From Halopolyspora algeriensis (GTDB lineage Bacteria; Actinomycetota; Actinomycetes; Mycobacteriales; Pseudonocardiaceae): a DNA stretch of 64,000 nucleotides. Both the position numbers and the translations under genes were made by a program. The DNA lies in the NCBI RefSeq assembly GCF_003337235.1, contig NZ_QPJC01000001.1, forward strand, positions 586,353 through 650,352, read 5' to 3'. Under the pieces are notes generated by a model. It saw only the letters and a list, made by a program, of their open reading frames with translations, did not search any database and was not told where the DNA came from. Positions 38,887 through 46,897 of this stretch are shown here, piece after piece. Positions within the stretch are counted from its first letter, which is position 1, and each line of letters begins with the position of its first letter.

Positions 38887-39590
38887 CGTGAAGGACCACG
38901 ACCGTGCCGTATCACTGGGACTCGCTACCGGGATGGCTCGCAAGCTCACGACATTTCCGGGGAAGGCTCGTGTACCGCCGGCTCGTGGGCTCAGCTCGTG
39001 AGCTCGAAAGCTCGCGTACCGGGAGCAGGCCGCGTTGCCCCAGTTTCGCCCCGATGCCGGGAGCGCGCTGTGTGGACCGGCCGAGTGTGTGTCACCTGGG
39101 TGGGTTGTCCGTCCGCGGTGCTGCCTTCGTGGAAATGGCGCGGGATGGCGACGTCGGTACACCCGGTAGAGGAAATTCCCCCTTCGCCGACACGGGGAAC
39201 AGGGGCTTTCGTATGCGTACTGTCACATTGCCCGCGCACATGGTAGCTATTTAGCGTGATCGAGATGTGCACGAATCGGGTTTCCAGTGTCATCGTGAGT
39301 CACTGCCGTGTTGGCTCTCGTTTTTCCGGTCCCTGTCGTGTTGTGCTTCCGTTGTGGGCACCGATTCCGGCTACCGTGGCTCATTCCCGCTCGATCCGTG
39401 CGGACCGTTCCCGTGCTCGGCCGGATGCGGGATCCGTACCGCCCGCTTCCCCGGAGGTCCCCGCGATCGTGCCGCCCACGGCTGCCCGCCGCGGGACGGC
39501 ACGTTCCGCCCCGGTGACATCGCAGTGTTGAGGCAGGGTCCCGCCGAACCACTCGCAGACCTGGACGGACCCCGGGCCCCGGAGGTGGAC
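38887..39590. promoter_or_regulatory. Long divergent spacer between TetR and fusion genes
   Basis: About 700 bases between the leftward TetR gene and the rightward 1071-residue fusion gene. It should hold both promoters. Around 38986-39015 there are repeated GAGCTC/AGCTCG words (CAGCTCGTGAGCTCGAAAGCTCG) that could be operator half-sites. An open frame continues upstream of 39591 back to 39267 but is Cys-rich and not protein-like. The purine-rich GGAGGTGG just before ATG 39591 supports the later start. Confidence 0.45.
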
Positions 39591-42500
39591 ATGCGTGCGG
39601 ACTCCTCGACACGCGACGGTGCCGGCCATGGTTTCGCGGCACCGGTCGGGACGAATCCCTTGGGGATCGATGCGGGCAATGCGCTCCTTCGAAGCGGTGG
39701 CTACGGGTTGTACCTCATCCGCCGTTCCGGCCGGACGTACCTCGCCGGGGAGGGTGCGGGCACCGGGATATCGCTCGGTTCCGAACCCACATGGTCCGAC
39801 TTGTACCGGACGCTGGTCCGGCTACGGCGGACGCGACGGCATGACGACCGGGGATGGCTGGATCACCTCGCCCGGTCGCTGCACGGGCGATTACCCGGGG
39901 GCACCCACCCGCGGACACCGGCGGCCGAAGAGGAGCGGGTACCGACCCCCGAGTGGTCGCGTTTCGTCGCCACCGTGCAAGCCGACCCTCTGCTGCGGAT
40001 GCACTGCGCGACCCGGCGCGCAGCGATGACACTGCCTGCGTCCGAATCCGTCTCCCGGCCCACCCCGCCGCATCCGGCTCACCCCGGGGGCACGTTCGCA
40101 GTGGGAGTGCTCGAACTGGTCACTCCGGCTCCCGGTCTGGACGGGGGGCTGCTCCATCAGGTCCTGCAACACCGGTTCGAGCACCGGGAGGATGAACTCG
40201 CCTACTTCCTGGAGCACTTCATCCGGCCACCCCTGCGCGCGTTCCGGCTTGCTCTGGACAATCACCACACCGCCTTGCTGGCCCTGCACGGACCAGGCAT
40301 CGGGTTCGAACTCTCACCGGAGTTGCAGGCCACCGGCAGGATCGTGGTCACCGAACACGTGGATGTGCGGGATGCGGGTCGACTCGGTGCCACCGACATC
40401 CGCGAGGGTGTCCGCGCGCTGGTCCGCACGCTCGACATGCTCGGTGCCGGATTCCGCGGCTCCGACGAGGTACCCGGCCGAGCGGTGGGTGGCTACTCGC
40501 AGGGGGAAGTGCGAGCAGGTGTCGACCGGGTGGTCGCCGAGGAACTGCGGTACCTGGAAGCGCACACCGCCGACGTTCTCTCCGGTGAGCATCCCCTGCA
40601 GTGCTTCGTCCACACGGTCCCCGACGAGCAGGACGATGCCCTCAAACGTGTCCTGCGCACCGTGCAGGAGCGCACCCGGATCCGCAGGTGGGAGCCGCAC
40701 AGACCGAAACCCACCGTGATGATCGACCTGGATCTGTGCGCAATCGTTCCGTTGCAGCGCACGCTCGACGCCGCGCGGGCGATCTCCGGCCCCCGCGAGG
40801 GCGCCCCGGACGGGATCGCCGAACTGGCACACCCGGAAGCGTTGTGCGTGCTTCCGACCTACTCCGGTTCGACCTGGCGCAATTTCGTCGAGGCCTGCGG
40901 GCTCGCCGCGAAGTACCCGGGGGTGAACTGGCAGCGGGTCCACGCCGAGTTCTTCCGGGTTTTCGCTCGTTCGGGAGAACAGTTGCGTACCGACACCGTC
41001 AACGCGGGCCTCGCACGGTTCGTGTGGGATGTGCACGATGCCGGGGGACGCGTCGTGTTCGGTACCAGCCGTCGCAGGCGTGTGCGCGAATACACCAGAG
41101 AGGTGCTCGACACGGCCGGCGTACCGGATACCGAGTTGCTGTTCCTGCCCGACGATCGAGTCCGGCCGATCTCGGAACTGAAAGTGGAACAGCTCCGCGA
41201 ACTCGGCGAGATCGACCTGGTTGCCGCGTTCGACGACATGCTGGCCAACCGCATCGCGATCACCAAGGAGTTTTCCGGAGCGCTGGCCGTCGCGGTGGAG
41301 ATCCCCGGAATGGCGACCGAACGTCGGTCGGAGCAGCCGGTCGCCGACGCGGCGCCGGTGATCGCCACTTTCGAGACCTCGCCGCGGCCGCGTACCGGAT
41401 CGGCGCTCTCGGCGCGCGGCCCCACGCTGTCCCACACGCACTCCCTGGAAGAAGTGCAGGTTTCGGCGCTGCGCACCAATCGCGTGGCACAGCGCTGGGC
41501 GGCTCAGCTGACGATGAAGGAATCACTGGCCATCGTGGAGTCCGTGGTGTCCGACGCCGACCGGGCGGCGGAGCGTGCCGCGCGCAGTGCTCACGCGAAG
41601 TTCGCCACGGCCGATCCCGAGCGTTCTGCCCACGCCGAGCAGCGTGACCGCACGGTGCGGCAGTTGCATCATCTGTTCACTCGTAAGCAGTTCCTGAAGG
41701 GCTCGCGGTCGAATTACCGGCTCGAGGACATGCGCCGCGACGCCGTCCCGTTCCTGGAACGCGGCAGCCCCATCGAAGTGGTGCTGCTCGGTTTTCCCAT
41801 CAAGCAGTCCCTCAACCGGCTCAAGGCGTCCGGGCCGCTGCCGGACCTCGCCGAACTCGGCGCACTGGTTCGGCTCCGGGAGCTCCAGCACGCGGTCCGG
41901 TTTGTCTACCCCCCGGGGCTGCACTTCAACATCCTCACCGACGGACGGCATTTCCGTCCCCGCCCCCTCTCGGCCACCGGAGCCTACGGGCGGAAGCTCC
42001 GCCAGTACCTCGAACTCGCCGGTATGGACGGGTGTGCCTCGATCGCCGAGATCGACGAGGTGGCCCGGCAGCGGCGCGGCCCGGGTCTGATGCGCGAGCG
42101 CAGAGTGCTGTTCGTCCGGCACCGGCGCTTGCTCGAGGACATGTTGCGTGGCTTCGACATCACCGATGAACCATTGCGCACGCTGGACACCATCACCGAG
42201 CTCGCCTCCTCCGTGGACGGCCCGGATGCCGCGGTGCTCGCGCGTTCGCTCGGCATGCTCCGCGAGATGCTGATGTCCATGGTGTACTCGGTTCCCGTTC
42301 CCGTGCCCGGCAATGCGGACCGGCTCGCATGGTCACGGCTGGTCTATGCCGACGTGTACAACCTCACCGATGGCGGTGTATCACCCGAGGTCCGGCAGGC
42401 ACGTGCGGCGGTGCTGCGCCGAGCCTGGCACAACGTGATCCGGTACCTGGCCACGTTGCGCACCGACGAGGCACTCGGCTACGACGATTTGTTCGGTGAC

Positions 42501-42806
42501 CGTGTACGACTCACCGTCAGCGCGGCCATGCGGGGCCGGTGCGGATTCACCTACCTCGGTGGCTCGGGCCTGTTGCCCTGGCAGGGTACGGGGGTGCTCG
42601 ATCAGCGGGGGTACGTCGCTGTCGACTTCGCCGTTTCGCTCGTGGATCAGGGATTCGTCCCGGTGTATTCCCCACTGCTGGGATCCCGCCAGCCGTGGAT
42701 GATGGTGCCCGCCCAGTACACCCGGCCGCGGGCACACGGGGAGTGCGCCGGCGGAACACGGTTGGACGGGGACTTCGCCGCCCGCGCCCGCCTTCGCCGC
42801 CGGTGA
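39591..42806 (+). CDS. Multidomain protein: HAD-type domain fused to PvcA/DIT1 isocyanide synthase-like domain
   Basis: This 1071-residue protein is a rare fusion. Residues 1-370 have no clear match; a segment near 208-260 (EHFIRPPLRAFRLALDN, HTALLALHGPGIGFEL) faintly recalls IucA/IucC siderophore synthetases. Residues 377-550 look like a HAD domain: nucleophile motif MIDLDLC (D379, D381), motif II VFGTS (489-493), motif III Lys531, motif IV FDD (548-549). Residues about 698-885 resemble the PvcA/DIT1 family: VVLLGFPIKQSLNRLK (731-746) and RFVYPPGLHFNILTDG (D784). That family makes isonitriles from amino acids. ATG 39591 follows GGAGGTGG. No PvcB-like oxygenase is adjacent. Confidence 0.75.
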   Translation: MRADSSTRDGAGHGFAAPVGTNPLGIDAGNALLRSGGYGLYLIRRSGRTYLAGEGAGTGISLGSEPTWSDLYRTLVRLRRTRRHDDRGWLDHLARSLHGRLPGGTHPRTPAAEEERVPTPEWSRFVATVQADPLLRMHCATRRAAMTLPASESVSRPTPPHPAHPGGTFAVGVLELVTPAPGLDGGLLHQVLQHRFEHREDELAYFLEHFIRPPLRAFRLALDNHHTALLALHGPGIGFELSPELQATGRIVVTEHVDVRDAGRLGATDIREGVRALVRTLDMLGAGFRGSDEVPGRAVGGYSQGEVRAGVDRVVAEELRYLEAHTADVLSGEHPLQCFVHTVPDEQDDALKRVLRTVQERTRIRRWEPHRPKPTVMIDLDLCAIVPLQRTLDAARAISGPREGAPDGIAELAHPEALCVLPTYSGSTWRNFVEACGLAAKYPGVNWQRVHAEFFRVFARSGEQLRTDTVNAGLARFVWDVHDAGGRVVFGTSRRRRVREYTREVLDTAGVPDTELLFLPDDRVRPISELKVEQLRELGEIDLVAAFDDMLANRIAITKEFSGALAVAVEIPGMATERRSEQPVADAAPVIATFETSPRPRTGSALSARGPTLSHTHSLEEVQVSALRTNRVAQRWAAQLTMKESLAIVESVVSDADRAAERAARSAHAKFATADPERSAHAEQRDRTVRQLHHLFTRKQFLKGSRSNYRLEDMRRDAVPFLERGSPIEVVLLGFPIKQSLNRLKASGPLPDLAELGALVRLRELQHAVRFVYPPGLHFNILTDGRHFRPRPLSATGAYGRKLRQYLELAGMDGCASIAEIDEVARQRRGPGLMRERRVLFVRHRRLLEDMLRGFDITDEPLRTLDTITELASSVDGPDAAVLARSLGMLREMLMSMVYSVPVPVPGNADRLAWSRLVYADVYNLTDGGVSPEVRQARAAVLRRAWHNVIRYLATLRTDEALGYDDLFGDRVRLTVSAAMRGRCGFTYLGGSGLLPWQGTGVLDQRGYVAVDFAVSLVDQGFVPVYSPLLGSRQPWMMVPAQYTRPRAHGECAGGTRLDGDFAARARLRRR

Positions 42807-42810
42807 AAAG

Positions 42811-42846
42811 GCCTCGGCTCTCGCCCGGGGAAACGAGAGCCGAGGC
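42811..42846. terminator. Perfect 13-bp hairpin between convergent genes
   Basis: GCCTCGGCTCTCG (42811-42823) pairs perfectly with CGAGAGCCGAGGC (42834-42846) across a 10-base loop, 4 bases after the fusion gene and directly after a leftward small frame. It is a bidirectional terminator without a T-tract, as usual in high-GC actinobacteria. Confidence 0.8.
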
Positions 42847-42850
42847 CCGG

Positions 42851-43011
42851 CTACAGCTCCGGCGTCCACTCGCTGAACACGCCACGCCGGAGAGTTGGAA
42901 TCCGCAGGCCGATACCGGTCGGGGGAGGGGAGTCACGTCAGCACCGGCCCGCGGAAGTTCGGTGGCTACGGCCGTGATGGCCGTACGCAGCATTCCTTCG
43001 GGAACGCCCAT
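42851..43011 (-). pseudogene. Possible small gene with a one-base frameshift in a C-run
   Basis: Leftward from ATG 43011 the frame reads MGVPEGMLRTAITAVATELP then RAGADVTPLP. From about 42920 a different frame reads GIGLRIPTLRRGVFSEWTPE followed by Leu and TAG at 42851. The two are joined if one base is added in the C-run (plus-strand G-run 42921-42930), giving about 53 residues. The terminator hairpin begins 4 bases beyond the stop. No family is recognised; a real frameshift or a base-call error would both explain it. The start lacks a strong ribosome-binding site. Confidence 0.4.
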
Positions 43012-43175
43012 TGTGGAGTTGTGCTGGTCGGCGATCGGAGCGATCGCTGCTCGGGGGCGGCCGACGACCGGCTCTGCCGTGGTCGGGGGTCACGGCATGT
43101 CGATCGCCGGCCGCCTGGCGGTTGCTCGGCCTGAGTCCGGCTTGCGGGGTGCCGTCCGAGGCCGAGGCCGCCGCT

Positions 43176-43514
43176 TCACGGCACCGGCACGGCCGTGCGC
43201 ACCATGTGCGCCGGGCGCAGGTGCCGCGCGGGACGGGGCGCGAGGCCACCGGCCACCAGGTGCTCATAGGCCGAACGCCACACCGAACACGGTGCTTTCC
43301 GCTGGCGCCAGCGTGTCGAGCACTCCGGGCAATGACCTCGCTCGTCGGGCTCGTGAGCGGTCAGCAGCGCTCGCCATCCCTCGGTGAGCCGAGGGAGTTC
43401 GGAGCGCGCTACGGAGAGCAGGGACGGGGCGTCCGCGCGGTCCGCGAGCTCGGTAAGAACATCGAGCCGCTCCCACACCGCGTTGCGCAGCACCTGTCCC
43501 AATATCTCGTCCAT
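43176..43514 (-). CDS. Small Cys-motif protein of unknown function
   Basis: The 112-residue product (MDEILGQVLRNAVWERLDVL) has a helical N-terminus and HEPDERGHCPECSTRWRQRK with a further Cys in APCSVWRSAYEHLVAGG. That gives a short Cys/His set that could bind zinc. Similar proteins (GxCxxC...PCxVWRxAHxxLV) are widespread hypothetical genes in Pseudonocardiaceae and Streptomyces. ATG 43512-43514 was chosen. It lies 29 bases after another small leftward frame (43544-43777). Function is unknown. Confidence 0.65.
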   Translation of the reverse strand: MDEILGQVLRNAVWERLDVLTELADRADAPSLLSVARSELPRLTEGWRALLTAHEPDERGHCPECSTRWRQRKAPCSVWRSAYEHLVAGGLAPRPARHLRPAHMVRTAVPVP

Positions 43515-43543
43515 CGTTACGTCACCGTCACTTTCTCGCCTGA

Positions 43544-43777
43544 TCAAACGGCAGGCCGTAGTGCCGAGTCGGTCGGCCATCGGACCGACAGCACCACGGT
43601 TCTGCCGGGCGGCCCGGCGAGAACCACCCTGTCCCGGTTGGGCAGCACGGTGAAGAGGCCGGCACGCGGCCATCGCGCCCCGGCGGAACCGTTTCCAGTG
43701 ATGTCGCTCGGCAGGTTCGGGGGACGGCTCGACCGGGCAATGCCCCGGACGAAATCCGGGTCTCGCACCGGTCTCAC
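43544..43777 (-). CDS. Possible small basic protein
   Basis: A 77-residue frame from GTG 43777. The second half (AGLFTVLPNRDRVVLAGPPG, then RTVVLSVRWPTDSALRPAV) is protein-like with alternating hydrophobic strands; the first half is low-complexity, so a later start is possible. The gene at 43514 begins 29 bases downstream on the same strand, suggesting a two-gene unit. No family is recognised. Confidence 0.4.
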   Translation of the reverse strand: MRPVRDPDFVRGIARSSRPPNLPSDITGNGSAGARWPRAGLFTVLPNRDRVVLAGPPGRTVVLSVRWPTDSALRPAV

Positions 43778-44020
43778 CGTGTGCCTGCTCGAAGGATCCC
43801 ACTGTGCGGATTCCTCTCCGTGCTCGGTTGCTTACCGATGACTAGATTGGAATCCGTGATTCCGGTGTGGCTAGATGTAATGCGACGACCGGACAAACCG
43901 TGCCGACGAGCGGTCGGCGGAGTTCTGCTCCGCCGATCACCTCCACCGATACGTACTTCACCGGCTTGCAGGCAGGGTTTTACTCTGCGACCGACGCCCG
44001 AAAAGCGTAAAGGGGTCCAT

Positions 44021-45400
44021 ATGAACACCATCGGTTCGAGCGGCTCGCTCGTTACACCCGACGTCTGGAACGGTCGGGAAATGCGCGACGCGCTGGCCAG
44101 CCGGAACATCAGCGACATTTACAAGCTGCTGCGTCGCCACGGTGTCTCCCAGCGCCAGATTGCGGCGGCAACGGGTCAGTCGCAATCCGAGGTCTCGGAG
44201 ATCCTCAAGGGCCGCCAGGTCATGGCTTATGACGTGCTGGCCCGCATCGCCGACGGGCTCGGTGTTCCGAGGGGGTACATGGGCCTCGCCTATGACGGGG
44301 CGACGGCAGTGAGAGTCGCACATTCCCCGAGCGACTCCCAGGCTGAGGAGGACGAGACGGTGAAGCGTCGGAAGTTTCTGTCCCATGCCGCGGCGGTTGC
44401 TATGGGAGCGTCCGTCTTCGGCGCGGAGGAAGGAGGGTGGCTGCCTGTCAGCGTGCAGACACCCGCGCCCTCGCGTATCGGCATGACCGACGTGCAACAG
44501 ATACAGGCCGCCACCAAGGCATTGCGCGACCTCGACTATCGCTACGGCGGTGGCACCTGCAGGGATGCGGTGGTCGCCCAACTTTCCTGGGCTCAGCAAT
44601 TGCTGGGCGCCCAAGCCAGTGACCAGGTCAAGCAGAAGCTGTTCGTATCGCTGGCCGATATGCACAGCCTCGCAGGATGGACCTCGTTCGACACCGGTTT
44701 GATGGATCCCGCGCGCGGCCATTTCGGGCGGGCGCTGGAATTCGCGAAGCAGGCCGAAGACGACAGTCTGGTGGCCAGCGTGCTGTACCGGATGGGGCGG
44801 GTTTACCTGCACTATCACCAGCCCAACGAGGCGTTGAAGCTGTTCCAGCTCGGGCAGATCGCGGCCCAGGATTCGGGATCGGCTCTGACCGTGGCGGTCA
44901 TGTGCGCCAATGAGGGGTGGGCATACGGGATGCTCGACAGGCCCGACCAGGTGCAGAAGATGCTCGGTCGGACCAAGGACGAATTCGCCCGGGCGGATAT
45001 GTCCGAGGCTCCCGAGTGGGTCCGCTTCTTCGGTGAGAACGACCTGCACGGCATGGCCGGATCGGCGCACGATGCTCTCGCCGAGTTCCATCCGGAACGC
45101 TACGCGCCGATGGCGGTGGCCGAGACGATCAAGTGCAACCAGGCATACGGGGCCGACATGCAGCGCACACACGTGTTCGGGCTGAGTCTGCAGGCCACCA
45201 ACCACATTCGTGCCGGTGACGTGCAGGAAGGCATCAAGATCGGCAGGCGGGCGCTGGAATTCGGCGCCAACGTCAAGTCCGCCCGGGTGCCGGACAGGTT
45301 GTATCCCTTGCAGGTGGAAGCGGGAAAGCAGCGGATGAATTCCGAAGCGCGCGAGTTCTCCGAGGAAGTGCGCCTGTTCCGCGAGTCCCGCGAAATCTGA
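44021..45400 (+). CDS. XRE-family regulator with TPR-like C-terminus (NsdA-like)
   Basis: The 459-residue protein has an N-terminal helix-turn-helix (VSQRQIAAATGQSQSEVSEI, ILKGRQVMAYDVLARIADGL), a linker with a short hydrophobic stretch (FLSHAAAVAMGASVFGAEEG) and a helical tetratricopeptide-type domain (about residues 180-440). The layout and the GRQVMAYDVLARIADGLGVP segment resemble NsdA, a negative regulator of development and antibiotic production in Streptomyces; orthology is not proven. ATG 44021 was chosen (GGGGTCC upstream). An APH-type kinase gene follows 25 bases downstream. Confidence 0.82.
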   Translation: MNTIGSSGSLVTPDVWNGREMRDALASRNISDIYKLLRRHGVSQRQIAAATGQSQSEVSEILKGRQVMAYDVLARIADGLGVPRGYMGLAYDGATAVRVAHSPSDSQAEEDETVKRRKFLSHAAAVAMGASVFGAEEGGWLPVSVQTPAPSRIGMTDVQQIQAATKALRDLDYRYGGGTCRDAVVAQLSWAQQLLGAQASDQVKQKLFVSLADMHSLAGWTSFDTGLMDPARGHFGRALEFAKQAEDDSLVASVLYRMGRVYLHYHQPNEALKLFQLGQIAAQDSGSALTVAVMCANEGWAYGMLDRPDQVQKMLGRTKDEFARADMSEAPEWVRFFGENDLHGMAGSAHDALAEFHPERYAPMAVAETIKCNQAYGADMQRTHVFGLSLQATNHIRAGDVQEGIKIGRRALEFGANVKSARVPDRLYPLQVEAGKQRMNSEAREFSEEVRLFRESREI

Positions 45401-45425
45401 GCGGCCTGCGGCGAGTGTCACGAGC

Positions 45426-46337
45426 ATGGCTTCTGCGACCACTTCCGTGCGTAAGGGCCGTTACACCCGGCCGAAACTGAGCGAGGCGCTGAACGAGGTG
45501 TGCACCTCGGTGGGGCTCGATCCCCGCGGCGCACGGTTGTTGCGCTTCGTCAACAACGGTGTGTTCCTGCTGCATGAGCATCCGGTGGTCGTCCGCATCG
45601 TGCTGGCACCGTCGTTTTCGTATCGTGCCGTGAACGTCGTCGAGGCGGCACGGTGGCTGGCCGCTTCCGGGATGCCCACCGTCCGCCTGCTGCCCGGTGT
45701 CGAGCAGCCGCTGCGGGTCGGCGAGCACCTGGCCACGTTGTGGGAAGCGGTCGGAGGGTCCGGGCCGGCGCCCGGTGGGGGTGATCTGGGAATGCTCCTG
45801 CGGCAGGTGCACCGGCTTCCGATACCGCACGCGCTGCCGGACTGGCAGCCGATGTCCGATGTCCGACGCAGGCTCCGCGACGCCGAGGAACTCGATCCCG
45901 CCGATCACGACTTTCTGGAGCGGCGCTGCGACGAGATCGAGCGGCGCCTGGCCGAGCTCTCCTTCCCCCTGCCCCGTAGCGTGGTGCACGGGGACGCGCA
46001 CCTGGGCAATCTCATCGCGGGCTCGGACGGTCCGGTGCTGTGTGACCTGGACTCGCTGGCTGTAGGGCCGCCCGAGTGGGACTTGACGCCGATGGCAGTG
46101 GGGTATCTGCGGTTGGGGCATCCTCCCGAGGCATATGCCCGACTGGCCGAGACGTACGGCTTCGACATCACCGGGTGGTCGGGCTTCGCGGTGCTGCGTG
46201 CATTGCGGGAGCTCAAGATCACCGTCAGCGTGCTGCCGATCCTGCGGAGCAATCCGCGGATTCGCGGTGAGTTCCGGCGTCGGTTGCACTCGATGCGTCA
46301 GGGTGATCTCCACGCGCGGTGGGTTCCGTACCGGTGA
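45426..46337 (+). CDS. Aminoglycoside phosphotransferase-family (APH) kinase-like protein
   Basis: The 303-residue protein belongs to the APH/choline-kinase fold. The catalytic loop is SVVHGDAHLGNLIAGSDGPV and the metal-binding Asp follows in VLCDLDSLAVGPPEWDLTPM; an N-lobe strand reads VNNGVFLLHEHPVVVRIVLA. Substrates in this family range from antibiotics to small metabolites and cannot be assigned here. It lies 25 bases downstream of the XRE-TPR regulator and is probably co-transcribed with it; a role in resistance is not implied. Confidence 0.88.
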   Translation: MASATTSVRKGRYTRPKLSEALNEVCTSVGLDPRGARLLRFVNNGVFLLHEHPVVVRIVLAPSFSYRAVNVVEAARWLAASGMPTVRLLPGVEQPLRVGEHLATLWEAVGGSGPAPGGGDLGMLLRQVHRLPIPHALPDWQPMSDVRRRLRDAEELDPADHDFLERRCDEIERRLAELSFPLPRSVVHGDAHLGNLIAGSDGPVLCDLDSLAVGPPEWDLTPMAVGYLRLGHPPEAYARLAETYGFDITGWSGFAVLRALRELKITVSVLPILRSNPRIRGEFRRRLHSMRQGDLHARWVPYR

Positions 46338-46881
46338 GGAGGGCTCCTCAGGAGTGGTGCCACCGGGATGGAGCCACTGTGGGGCATTGCGGCCGTCCGA
46401 GCCGAGCGATCACCGGTACATGGCTGCAACTCACCGAATGCCGACGACCGCTCGGCGATGGGCCGGATTATTTCACATCGCGGAGTTCTGCTGTGGTTTT
46501 CCGCGGATCACGCGTGTGCCGAACGCGCATGGCCGTGCGGCCGGTTACCGCTCACCGGGCGATCCGTCCGGATGGGACGCTGTGGCGGTGCCGAGCCGGT
46601 GTCGCGCAGGGTGCGGAACGAGCTCGTGAGCGATCCTGGCGATACCGCGCCACGGGACCGGCCGGGTGCCGATTTCCCCACACCTGAGTGTCTGCGGGTT
46701 GCCCCGCTTTTGTGAATGGGTCACGGTTTTACGGACCACCGGTGGTTCGGGCATGTTGGTGCGAGGACGCGGGATGCGCGTGTTTCCACTGCCGGTTTTC
46801 CGGGTAAGGGTACCTGAGCGGTGTCCGGATAGTGGTATCTGAGCACTGGAAAGGAGGGGGCGTCGCGACAGCCGGCGCCGA
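46338..46881. promoter_or_regulatory. Long leader before the first BCCT gene
   Basis: About 540 bases without a convincing gene. Near the 3' end are the repeated words GTACCTGAGC (46809-46818) and GTATCTGAGC (46834-46843), and an AAGGAGGGGG element (46851-46860) that lies 22-25 bases before the BCCT ATG, too far for a normal ribosome-binding site. Confidence 0.45.
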
Positions 46882-46897
46882 ATGCCTGTGTCGACGG
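46841..46897 (+). repeat. Duplicated leader, copy 1 (before first BCCT gene)
   Basis: GAGCACTGGAAAGGAGGGGG and the following bases through the first codons (ATGCCTGTGTCGACGG) are repeated at 48905-48960 with three substitutions and one missing G, showing that the tandem BCCT genes were duplicated together with their leaders. Confidence 0.85.

Noticed and set aside
39267-39590. Upstream extension of the fusion gene
   Set aside because: The extension is Cys/Pro-rich with no domain character, while GGAGGTGG lies directly before ATG 39591.
40212-40370. IucA/IucC siderophore synthetase domain in the fusion protein
   Set aside because: Only a weak resemblance over about 50 residues; catalytic residues of that family could not be identified, so it is not used in the functional call.
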